Shown here one piece after another: positions 14,446 through 22,336 of a DNA stretch of 41,169 bases. A program made the translations under genes and the position numbers. The stretch is from Roseburia sp. (GTDB taxonomy: Bacteria > Bacillota > Clostridia > Lachnospirales > Lachnospiraceae). Position 1 is the first letter of the stretch. Every line of letters begins with the position of its first letter. A model generated the notes under the pieces. It made no database searches, had not been told where the DNA came from, and worked only from the letters and a program-made list of their open reading frames with translations. Location of the stretch: contig JAMPFA010000012.1 of the NCBI GenBank assembly GCA_023664725.1, positions 1-41,169 on the forward strand, given 5' to 3'.

Positions 14446-15463
14446 CAAATTGGCGAAGGAGCACAAACTTTCCAGGGAAGAGTGGATAACTCTTATAGAG
14501 AACCGGCAGGAGAGGGAGTACCTCTTTCAAAGGGCAAGGGAATTGTCCAGGCAGTACTATGGAAATAAGGTTTTTACCAGAGGGCTGATTGAATTTACCA
14601 ACTACTGCAAAAACAACTGCTATTACTGTGGAATCCGACAGGACAATAGGGACGCCAGCCGTTACCGCCTGACCAGGAAAGAGATTTTAAGCTGTTGTGA
14701 TCAGGGGTATAAATTGGGATTTCGCACTTTTGTGCTCCAGGGGGGAGAGGACGGGTATTACACAGATGAGAAAATGGTGGAGCTGATTGCCGCCATAAAG
14801 GAGAGGTATCCTGACTGTGCCCTGACATTATCCATTGGAGAGAGGGAAAAAGAAAGTTATCTCCGCTTTTACCATGCAGGGGCGGACAGATATCTGCTTC
14901 GTCACGAGACGGCAGAAAAACATCACTATAGGAAGCTTCATCCCCCAAACCTTAACTTAAAGCACCGCATGGAATGTCTCTGGAATTTAAAGGAGATTGG
15001 ATTTCAGGTAGGATGCGGCTTTATGGTGGGTTCTCCCGGGCAGAGCACAGAGACTTTGGCGGAGGATATGCTGTTTATTACAGAGCTTTGGCCCGATATG
15101 GTGGGGATTGGGCCTTTCGTTCCCCATCACTGTACTCCATTTTCAGGGAAACCACAGGGAAGTGTGGATATGACATTGTATTTGCTTGGATTACTTCGTT
15201 TGTTAAAACCAAATTTATTGCTCCCGGCCACAACGGCCCTTGGAACCATTGACCCTGAGGGCAGAGAAAAGGGGATTTTAGCCGGGGCCAATGTGGTGAT
15301 GCCGAATCTGTCCCCTGTGAAAGTTCGAAAAAAATACGAACTTTATGACAACAAAATCTGTACCGGGGATGAGTCAGCGGAGTGCCGAGATTGTCTAGGC
15401 AGGCGCATGGAGTTCATTGGCTATGAACTGGCAGTTGACAGGGGGGATCCAGTGCGAGGCTGA
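14429..15463 (+). CDS. hydE: [FeFe]-hydrogenase H-cluster maturase HydE (radical SAM)
   Basis: 344-residue radical SAM enzyme with the CX3CX2C motif at Cys60, Cys64 and Cys67 (NYCKNNCYYCG), then RYRLTRKEIL, VLQGGEDGYYT and the LRHETAEKHHYRKLHP segment typical of HydE. It acts with HydG to build the 2Fe subcluster of the H-cluster; HydE is linked to the dithiomethylamine bridge. The GTG start at 14429 has AGGAGG (14417-14422) 6 nt upstream, whereas the farther TTG 14405 has none. Overlap with the preceding gene suggests coupling. Confidence 0.92.
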   Translation: MKRLIDKLAKEHKLSREEWITLIENRQEREYLFQRARELSRQYYGNKVFTRGLIEFTNYCKNNCYYCGIRQDNRDASRYRLTRKEILSCCDQGYKLGFRTFVLQGGEDGYYTDEKMVELIAAIKERYPDCALTLSIGEREKESYLRFYHAGADRYLLRHETAEKHHYRKLHPPNLNLKHRMECLWNLKEIGFQVGCGFMVGSPGQSTETLAEDMLFITELWPDMVGIGPFVPHHCTPFSGKPQGSVDMTLYLLGLLRLLKPNLLLPATTALGTIDPEGREKGILAGANVVMPNLSPVKVRKKYELYDNKICTGDESAECRDCLGRRMEFIGYELAVDRGDPVRG

Positions 15464-15573
15464 TAAGTTTGACAGCCATAACATGGTAAAATCAAGGAAT
15501 GTCAGATAAATATAATATAAATTTAATCATATTTATAACGATAAAACAGAACATAAAATAGGAGGTTGTAGCA

Positions 15574-16992
15574 ATGTACAATGTTATGTCGCCCAGAGCG
15601 GAAGAATTTATCAGTGATGAGGAAATTTTGGAATGTCTGGAATACGGAGAAAAAAATAAGGCCAACCGTGCCTTAATCGAGGAGATTTTGGAAAAGGCTT
15701 CTAAGATGAAGGGAATTTCCCATAGAGAGGCCATCGTGCTTTTAGATTGTGAGCTGGAGGACTTAAATCAGAAAATATATGAGCTTGCAGAAAAAATTAA
15801 ATTAGAATTTTACGGGAACCGCATCGTGATTTTTGCCCCCTTGTATCTCTCCAACTACTGCATTAACGGGTGTCAGTACTGTCCCTACCATGCCAAAAAC
15901 AAGCATATCACCAGAAAAAAACTGACCCAGCAGGAAATCATAGAGGAGGTCACGGCGTTGCAGGACATGGGGCACAAGCGGCTGGCATTGGAGGCAGGGG
16001 AGGACCCGGTGAACAATCCCCTGGAATATATTTTGGAGTGCATCGATACCGTTTACAGCATCAAGCACAAAAATGGCGCGATACGCCGGGTCAACGTCAA
16101 TATAGCGGCAACAACGGAAGAAGATTACAGGAAGTTAAAGGATGCGGGCATCGGAACCTACATTCTCTTCCAGGAGACCTACAACAAAAAATCCTACCAG
16201 GAGCTGCACCCCACCGGGCCAAAGAGCGACTACGCCTACCATACGGAGGCCATGGACAGGGCGAGAAAGGCGGGAATCGACGATATGGGCATCGGCGTGC
16301 TCTTCGGCCTGAACAACTACCGCTATGATTTTACCGGAATTTTGATGCACGCAGAGCATATGGAAGCCTATGGAGGAGTTGGTCCTCACACCATCAGCGT
16401 TCCAAGGGTGAGACGGGCGGATGATATCGACCCGGATGTGTTTGACAACGGAATATCAGATGAGACATTTGCAAAAATTGTGGCATGTATCCGCATCGCC
16501 GTTCCCTACACCGGAATGATTGTCTCCACCAGGGAGACAAAAGAGACAAGGGAGAAAGTGTTAAAACTTGGAATTTCCCAAATCAGCGGCGGCTCCCGCA
16601 CCAGCGTGGGGGGCTATGTGAAGGAGGAGGCGCCGGAGGAGAACTCTGCTCAGTTCGATGTCAGCGACAACCGTACCTTGGATGAAGTGCTTCACTGGCT
16701 CATGGAGCTTTCGTATGTGCCAAGTTTCTGCACTGCATGTTACAGGGAAGGGAGAACGGGGGATCGCTTTATGGAGCTGCTAAAGAGTAAACAGATTATC
16801 AACTGCTGCCACCCAAACGCCCTGATGACCTTAAAAGAATATCTGGAGGATTACGCTTCTCCTCAGACAAAAGTAGTGGGGGAAAAACTGATTTTAGAAG
16901 AACTTCAAAAAATTCCCAATGTAAAAGTCAGAGATAAGGCCCGGGAATATATAGAAAACATCCATCTTGGAAAAAGAGATTTCCGGTTTTAG
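15574..16992 (+). CDS. hydG: [FeFe]-hydrogenase H-cluster maturase HydG (radical SAM, tyrosine lyase)
   Basis: 472 residues, the usual HydG length. The N-terminal radical SAM CX3CX2C is at Cys96, Cys100 and Cys103 (NYCINGCQYCPYH). The C-terminal auxiliary cluster motif is CTAC...NCC at about 386-412, with the GGSRTSVGGY stretch before it. HydG cleaves tyrosine to CO and cyanide bound to iron, making the Fe(CO)2CN synthon; it resembles ThiH but has the extra C-terminal cluster. AGGAGG (15561-15566) sits 7 nt before the ATG. A 110-nt AT-rich gap separates it from hydE; it contains TTGACA and TATAAT elements but not at promoter spacing. Confidence 0.94.
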   Translation: MYNVMSPRAEEFISDEEILECLEYGEKNKANRALIEEILEKASKMKGISHREAIVLLDCELEDLNQKIYELAEKIKLEFYGNRIVIFAPLYLSNYCINGCQYCPYHAKNKHITRKKLTQQEIIEEVTALQDMGHKRLALEAGEDPVNNPLEYILECIDTVYSIKHKNGAIRRVNVNIAATTEEDYRKLKDAGIGTYILFQETYNKKSYQELHPTGPKSDYAYHTEAMDRARKAGIDDMGIGVLFGLNNYRYDFTGILMHAEHMEAYGGVGPHTISVPRVRRADDIDPDVFDNGISDETFAKIVACIRIAVPYTGMIVSTRETKETREKVLKLGISQISGGSRTSVGGYVKEEAPEENSAQFDVSDNRTLDEVLHWLMELSYVPSFCTACYREGRTGDRFMELLKSKQIINCCHPNALMTLKEYLEDYASPQTKVVGEKLILEELQKIPNVKVRDKAREYIENIHLGKRDFRF

Positions 16993-17031
16993 TATTGGTT
17001 GGATGAAAATGACAGAGTTGGGAGGTACAGC

Positions 17032-18261
17032 ATGGGATTAAATGATACACCAACGGCAGAGCGGACTCATATCGGCATTTTTGGCAGGAGGAATGCAGGA
17101 AAATCCAGCCTTTTAAACGCCATAACCGGACAGAACCTTGCCATTGTGTCCGGGCAGAAAGGAACCACCACCGACCCGGTGAGCAAATCCATGGAACTTC
17201 TGCCTTTGGGCCCGGTAGTGTTTATTGACACACCGGGGCTGGATGATGAGGGAGACATGGGAGAGCTCCGGGTAAAAAAGAGTTATCAGGTGTTAAACAA
17301 AACCGACATTGGACTTTTGGTTGTGGACGGAGAGTGCCTTCTCCATGGCAGGGAAGGGGACTTTGGGGAGACAGAGAAACCGATATTGAAAGAATTTGTA
17401 AAAAGAGAGATTCCCTATATAATTGTAGTCAATAAAGAAGAAATGCTGTCAGATGGGGAGAGAGAAAAGGCACTGCAAATCACAGGAGAGCCAGAGAATA
17501 CAGTTTTTGTCAGCGCAGTAAACAAAACAAATATAGAAGAGTTAAAGAAAAGGATTGCACAGCGAAAGCCTGAAGATAAGGCTCCGGGAAAGTTGGTGGG
17601 GGACTTATTGGAGCCGGGGGATTTGGCAGTGCTTGTGGTACCTATTGACGCTTCAGCTCCCAAGGGGCGGCTGATTTTGCCCCAGCAGCAGGTAATCAGA
17701 GATTGTCTGGAGGCGGGGGCAATTCCTGTGACTGTCAGAGAGACGGAACTTCAAAGGGCACTGGATGTCCTCAAGAGAACCCCCAGGCTGGTGATTACCG
17801 ACAGTCAGGTATTTGACCAGGTGGACAGGATACTTCCAAGGGACATTTCCCTTACCTCCTTTTCCATCCTCCTTGCCAGATATAAAGGAAATCTAAAAAG
17901 CCAGGCCGAGGGGGCAAAAGCCATTGACCGATTAAAAGAGGGAGACAAAGTCTTAATCGCAGAAAGCTGTACCCACCACAGACAGTGCGAAGACATCGGG
18001 ACAGTAAAACTTCCAAAATGGCTGAAAAACCACACAAAAAAGAATCTTGATTTAACTTTCTCTAGTGGAACAGAATTTCCGGAGGATTTGTCGGAATATT
18101 CCCTGGTAATCCACTGCGGCGGCTGTATGGTAAATGAACGGGAAATGAAATACCGTCTGAACTGTGCAGAAAATGCCAATGTGCCTATGACCAACTACGG
18201 CGCAGCAATCGCACATATGCATGGAATCCTGGAACGTGCCATTGAGATATTTCATTTATAG
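17032..18261 (+). CDS. hydF: [FeFe]-hydrogenase maturation GTPase HydF
   Basis: 409-residue scaffold/GTPase that carries the 2Fe precursor and delivers it to apo-HydA. The GTPase domain has G1 GRRNAGKS (18-25), G3 DTPGLDDEG (~66-74) and G4 VNKEE. The C-terminal cluster-binding domain has CTHHRQC (~313) and HCGGC (361-365), the family's CxH...HCxxC iron-sulfur ligands. ATG 17032 is preferred over TTG 16999 because GGAGG (17021-17025) is 6 nt upstream. It ends the maturation operon; no hydrogenase structural gene (hydA) lies in the window. Confidence 0.94.
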   Translation: MGLNDTPTAERTHIGIFGRRNAGKSSLLNAITGQNLAIVSGQKGTTTDPVSKSMELLPLGPVVFIDTPGLDDEGDMGELRVKKSYQVLNKTDIGLLVVDGECLLHGREGDFGETEKPILKEFVKREIPYIIVVNKEEMLSDGEREKALQITGEPENTVFVSAVNKTNIEELKKRIAQRKPEDKAPGKLVGDLLEPGDLAVLVVPIDASAPKGRLILPQQQVIRDCLEAGAIPVTVRETELQRALDVLKRTPRLVITDSQVFDQVDRILPRDISLTSFSILLARYKGNLKSQAEGAKAIDRLKEGDKVLIAESCTHHRQCEDIGTVKLPKWLKNHTKKNLDLTFSSGTEFPEDLSEYSLVIHCGGCMVNEREMKYRLNCAENANVPMTNYGAAIAHMHGILERAIEIFHL

Positions 18262-18332
18262 AAAAATAAAGAAAAAATATATAAAATTTTAAGAAAAAAT
18301 CCCGGATTCCATCCCATTCTTAAAAGAAAATA

Positions 18333-18341
18333 TGTTATACT
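18333..18341 (+). promoter_or_regulatory. Extended -10 promoter before the coiled-coil/two-component genes
   Basis: TGTTATACT (18333-18341) is an extended -10 element (TGn-TATACT) in the AT-rich gap after hydF; no good -35 is seen. It lies ~45 bp before the ATG at 18385. Confidence 0.45.
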
Positions 18342-18384
18342 ATTAGATAATAGGGAAAATTTATTTGCATATGAGGAGAATTTT

Positions 18385-19530
18385 ATGAGCGTACAGGATA
18401 AACTGGAGCGGACGCTGCGGGAGATACATGTTATGGTTTCCCACGGCAGAGAGGTGCCGGGATATGAAGAATATGTTCTGCTTTATAAAAAAGATATGTT
18501 AAAGCTTTTAGATGCCTTAAATGATGCTGTCAGTGAGATGATGGACGAGTATGAGGTGACGGAGCAGAGCAGGGCAAGAGGAGAGAGGGAAGCGGAGAGA
18601 CGAAGAGAAGAAAAAGTCCGGGAAGCGAATCGACAGGCGGAAGATATTTATGCCGCCTCTGTGCTTTATACGGATGATGCATTGGGACGGATACAGGATA
18701 TTATTGAAAATGCGGGGAAATCCATGAAGCAGATCATGGAAGGTTTTGGAAAGGAAATAGATAAAGAAAAAAAGAAAGTCAGAAGCAACCAGCGGGAGTT
18801 AAAAAGTCAGTTGGAGGATCTGAAGGACACTTCCAAGTATATCAGGATCATCGAGGAGAGAAACAAGGAAATCGCAAAAGCGAAGATGAAAAAGGAAGAA
18901 AAGGAAAAGCCGGAAAAATACCAGCGCAAGGAGAAACCGGAACCGGACTTTGTACCATTGTCGGCAGAGATTAAGATCAACGAAGAGTATTTTGAGCGGG
19001 CAGGACTTACACCGGACGGTATTCCCATCATAAAGGATGAGCCGGTTTATGAGAAACCGGAGATTAAGATCAACGAAGAATATTTCAGGCGGGCAGGGAT
19101 TCCTTTAGAGGGAGAGGAAAAAGAAACATCCCAGGCAAAAGGAACTGCTTCCAGGGTAATCGGCAGGAAACAGACCATAGCGGAGGCATTGGCGGAAGCC
19201 AGGGGAGAGAAATTCTTAAGGGAAGAGGAAAGATTCCCACGGAGAGAGGAGAAATTCTCAAGGGAAGAGGAAAGATTTCCACGGAGAGAGGAGAAATTCT
19301 CAAGAAAAGAAGAAATGTTCCCCGGAGGGGAAGAAATATTCCCAGGCAATGATGAAAAATTCTCCAGGGGGCAGGAATTGACAAAGGAAGAGGATGCCGC
19401 CATTGATGCGGAGATGGAGGCAATTTTGAAAGCGAGCCTGGATGCGGAATATTTTCAGTGGATCGGCGGGGAAGAACCTGAGGACAAGCAGGAAAAGAAG
19501 GGGCTTGCCAGATTTCTGAAGAATACTTAA
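18385..19530 (+). CDS. Coiled-coil protein with tandem repeats, linked to a two-component system
   Basis: 381 residues, no membrane segment or signal peptide. Residues 1-60 form a globular helical start (LERTLREIHVMV...YEEYVLLYKKDMLKLLD). A long Arg/Glu-rich coiled coil (~60-185) resembles DivIVA or ATP-synthase-H-like rods. Two copies of an EIKINEEYFxRAG motif follow (~195 and ~230). A low-complexity Arg/Glu/Phe segment (~275-312) is built from 14-residue repeats, and a short acidic C-terminus follows. I cannot assign a function. It precedes an OmpR-type regulator by 24 nt and probably shares its transcript, so it may act as a scaffold for signalling or division (inference). Confidence 0.75.
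   Translation: MSVQDKLERTLREIHVMVSHGREVPGYEEYVLLYKKDMLKLLDALNDAVSEMMDEYEVTEQSRARGEREAERRREEKVREANRQAEDIYAASVLYTDDALGRIQDIIENAGKSMKQIMEGFGKEIDKEKKKVRSNQRELKSQLEDLKDTSKYIRIIEERNKEIAKAKMKKEEKEKPEKYQRKEKPEPDFVPLSAEIKINEEYFERAGLTPDGIPIIKDEPVYEKPEIKINEEYFRRAGIPLEGEEKETSQAKGTASRVIGRKQTIAEALAEARGEKFLREEERFPRREEKFSREEERFPRREEKFSRKEEMFPGGEEIFPGNDEKFSRGQELTKEEDAAIDAEMEAILKASLDAEYFQWIGGEEPEDKQEKKGLARFLKNT
19207..19320 (+). repeat. 42-bp in-frame tandem repeat in the coiled-coil gene
   Basis: Units start at 19207, 19249 and 19291 (each beginning GAGAAATTCT). The first two are full and nearly identical; the third is partial and diverging. Each encodes the 14-residue EKFSREEERFPRRE. The near-identity at DNA level indicates recent expansion or slippage. 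Confidence 0.85.
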
Positions 19531-19554
19531 ATGTAATGCCAGAGAGGACTTAAA

Positions 19555-20247
19555 ATGAATCGGATATTAGTGTGTGATGACGACAAAGAAATTGTGGAGG
19601 CAATTGAGATTTATCTGCAGCAGGAGGGCTATGATATTCTAAAAGCCTTCGACGGGGAGGAAGCTTTAAAGATCCTGGAGACAGGGGAGGTGGATTTACT
19701 GATCATTGATGTGATGATGCCCCGGCTGGACGGGATTCACGCCACACTGAAAATTCGGGAAAAAAGCAGCATCCCCATTATCATGCTCTCTGCAAAATCG
19801 GAGGATTCCGATAAGATCCTGGGCTTAAATATCGGTGCAGACGATTACCTTACAAAGCCCTTTAATCCCTTAGAACTTGTGGCAAGGGTGAAATCCCAGC
19901 TGCGCCGCTATACAAAACTTGGAAATGCGGCGGCAAGCGGTGCAGTGATCTACCAGAGCGGAGGGCTTTTGTTAAATGATGATTTAAAAGAGGTCACTGT
20001 GGACGGGGAGGCGGTAAAACTGACACCCATCGAGTACAATATCCTTCTACTTTTAATGAAAAACCAGGGGAAGGTGTTTTCTATCAGTGAGATTTACCAG
20101 AAAATCTGGAATGCGGAGGCCATAGGAGCGGACAATACGGTGGCGGTACACATCCGGCATATCCGGGAAAAAATTGAGATCAATCCCAAAGAGCCCCGTT
20201 ATATCAAAGTTGTGTGGGGCGTGGGTTACAAAATTGATAAAGTTTAG
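19555..20247 (+). CDS. OmpR/PhoB-family response regulator (VanR-like)
   Basis: 230 residues. The receiver (1-118) has Asp8-Asp10, phospho-acceptor Asp52 (LIIDVMMP) and Lys101 (YLTKPFNP). A winged-helix output domain (~135-228) has LTPIEYNILLLL and VHIRHIREKIE and ends VWGVGYKID. It pairs with the sensor kinase that follows 12 nt later. The target genes are unknown; the upstream coiled-coil gene and the downstream hydratase are candidates by position only. Confidence 0.93.
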   Translation: MNRILVCDDDKEIVEAIEIYLQQEGYDILKAFDGEEALKILETGEVDLLIIDVMMPRLDGIHATLKIREKSSIPIIMLSAKSEDSDKILGLNIGADDYLTKPFNPLELVARVKSQLRRYTKLGNAAASGAVIYQSGGLLLNDDLKEVTVDGEAVKLTPIEYNILLLLMKNQGKVFSISEIYQKIWNAEAIGADNTVAVHIRHIREKIEINPKEPRYIKVVWGVGYKIDKV

Positions 20248-20259
20248 TGGAGGATTGGC

Positions 20260-22242
20260 ATGGGCAATACGCATTATAACAACGCATTTAAGACAGTGGC
20301 TGTTTTGATGCAGATGGTATTTTTGATTATTGTGATCGTAGTATTTTCCCTGCTGGTGAATTTATTTGGAAGGAGTATGTTTACACTTAGCGATGTGGGG
20401 ACGGACTCCTTTTTTGATTCCAGTTACTTTACCAAAGTGTTGTCCAGCGAACTCATTGAGCTGGGGGATTATCTGGCACTTCAGGGAGGCCGGGAGAGAT
20501 CGGAGAAAGATACCATAAAATACAAGCAGTATAAAATGCAGTTTGACGAGGGTGACACCAATCTCTATTACTGGTATGAAAACGGTGGCGGCATCCACAC
20601 CAATATGGAATTGGAGGGAATAGGCCAGAGAGAAGAAGTGTTAGAGTATGCGAAAAATCTGGGAAGCTATCTACATTATGACGATTCCCGTATTTCCTTT
20701 GAGGGCAATATCAAGGGAAAGAGCTATTATTTTCAGCGGAATATCCTGCGTCTTTTCCAAAACAGCGGGGACAACGGAGGGCTGATTGTTGCGGTGGATA
20801 TCCACCTGCCGAAGGAGGATGCGATCAAAGAAGCGGCGGATGTCTACTATACCTATTTCCCCTGGATAGAAACCGGGATTTTTCTTGGAATCTTAGCATC
20901 TATGTGCTTTGTGCTGTGCATCATATATCTCACTCTTGCCACAGGCAGAAATGACGAGGATGAAGAGATACGTCTGTACCGGATCGATTATTTTCCCATG
21001 GAAATCGAACTTGCGGTATTTCTTATCTATATATCTGCCCTGTTTGCCTTCTGTGCCAGACTGGGGCAGAAATCCTGGGATATCGCCAGCTCCCTGATCT
21101 TGTCTGGAACCCTGGTATTTATCTCTGACGGGATTCTTTTGACCTTGTATCTCAGTCTGGTTCGTAAGATTAAGGCGGATATTTTCGTCTCCACCAGCCT
21201 GCTGGGGTGGGCCTATCGCACCATAAAAAGGCGGATGAGCTTACAGCAATATAAAAGAGGAACAGTGATCCGAATGGCAGTTATCATAACGGCAGCTCTC
21301 TTTTTTGGCTGGGAGGCCTTTCACAGCGGGCACTGGTGGGCATATGCAGGGATTCTGGCAGAGATATTTGTAGTGGGTACCAGCGTTTTAAGCCAGGAAA
21401 ATCAGAGAATACAGATTGTCAATGGCATTACGGAAATCAGTAACGGCAATATCGATTACAAGTTTGTGGAATCGGAATACAGTGGAGCGTGCAGGGCGCT
21501 GGCAGAAAAGATCAACAATATCGGTATGGGATTGTCCAATGCAGTGGAAGAGAATTTAAAAAGTGAACGTTTAAAAACAGAACTGATCACAAATGTATCC
21601 CATGATATCAAAACTCCCCTCACTTCTATTATTAATTATGTGAATCTCATAAAAATGGAAAATATCCAGAATGAGAAAATAGAAAATTATGTGGATATCC
21701 TGGAGAAAAAGTCCATGAGGCTGAAACAGCTTACGGAAGATCTGATGGAAGTCTCCAAAATATCCAGCGGGAATATTGAGCTGGATATGCAGCCCATTAA
21801 TATGGTAGAGCTGATCTATCAGACAGGGGGAGAGTTTAACGAGATTTTTGAGGAAAAAGGTCTTACCATAATCACCAGGCTGCCAAAAGAGCCGGTCATG
21901 ATCTTAGCAGATGGCAGTCGCCTTTGGAGGGTGGTGCAGAATCTGTACAACAATGCAGCAAAATATGCCCTGAAAGACACCAGAGTATATGTGGAATTGA
22001 AAGTGGAAGAGGGATGGGCAGAGTTTTCCATGAAGGATATCTCGGAGCAGGAGTTAAAGGCGGAGGAAAATGATTTGAGCGAGCGGTTTGTCAGGGGAGA
22101 TGAGTCCAGGGGAACAGAGGGCAGTGGTCTTGGCCTTTCCATTGCAAGAAGCCTTACCAATCTTATGGGGGGAACCTTTGTGGTACACTTAGACGGAGAT
22201 CTGTTTACCGTATCCATCGTCTTTCCCAGTATTAACCTGTGA
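20260..22242 (+). CDS. Membrane sensor histidine kinase (HisKA + HATPase_c)
   Basis: 660 residues. One N-terminal membrane segment (~15-35) leads to an extracytoplasmic domain of ~170 residues, then a cluster of further membrane segments (~205-375). A cytoplasmic linker is followed by HisKA with His448 in NVSHDIKTPLTS. HATPase_c has the N-box NLYNNAAKYA and G2 box GTEGSGLGLSIA. The usual DxGxG (G1) box is replaced by MKDISEQEL, a variant I have seen in clostridial kinases. It forms an operon with the regulator just upstream. The signal is unknown. Confidence 0.9.
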   Translation: MGNTHYNNAFKTVAVLMQMVFLIIVIVVFSLLVNLFGRSMFTLSDVGTDSFFDSSYFTKVLSSELIELGDYLALQGGRERSEKDTIKYKQYKMQFDEGDTNLYYWYENGGGIHTNMELEGIGQREEVLEYAKNLGSYLHYDDSRISFEGNIKGKSYYFQRNILRLFQNSGDNGGLIVAVDIHLPKEDAIKEAADVYYTYFPWIETGIFLGILASMCFVLCIIYLTLATGRNDEDEEIRLYRIDYFPMEIELAVFLIYISALFAFCARLGQKSWDIASSLILSGTLVFISDGILLTLYLSLVRKIKADIFVSTSLLGWAYRTIKRRMSLQQYKRGTVIRMAVIITAALFFGWEAFHSGHWWAYAGILAEIFVVGTSVLSQENQRIQIVNGITEISNGNIDYKFVESEYSGACRALAEKINNIGMGLSNAVEENLKSERLKTELITNVSHDIKTPLTSIINYVNLIKMENIQNEKIENYVDILEKKSMRLKQLTEDLMEVSKISSGNIELDMQPINMVELIYQTGGEFNEIFEEKGLTIITRLPKEPVMILADGSRLWRVVQNLYNNAAKYALKDTRVYVELKVEEGWAEFSMKDISEQELKAEENDLSERFVRGDESRGTEGSGLGLSIARSLTNLMGGTFVVHLDGDLFTVSIVFPSINL

Positions 22243-22256
22243 TTTTGGCATGGATG

Positions 22257-22285
22257 TTGACTTTTGCGGGTGCTAGCTTTATAAT
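22257..22285 (+). promoter_or_regulatory. Promoter of the hydratase gene
   Basis: TTGACT (22257-22262), 17-bp spacer, TATAAT (22280-22285), ~50 bp before the hydratase ATG: near-perfect sigma-A promoter just after the kinase stop codon. Confidence 0.8.
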
Positions 22286-22336
22286 TTAGGACAATTAGGA
22301 AAAGAAGAGATTTGACTGGAAGAGGAGAATTTATAT

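Noticed and set aside
19207..19320. CRISPR-like array
   Set aside because: The repeats are contiguous, in frame and have no spacers; they encode a 14-residue protein repeat.
19085..19423. 112- and 118-residue minus-strand frames opposite the coiled-coil gene
   Set aside because: They arise from the repetitive GA-rich coding strand and have no start signals.
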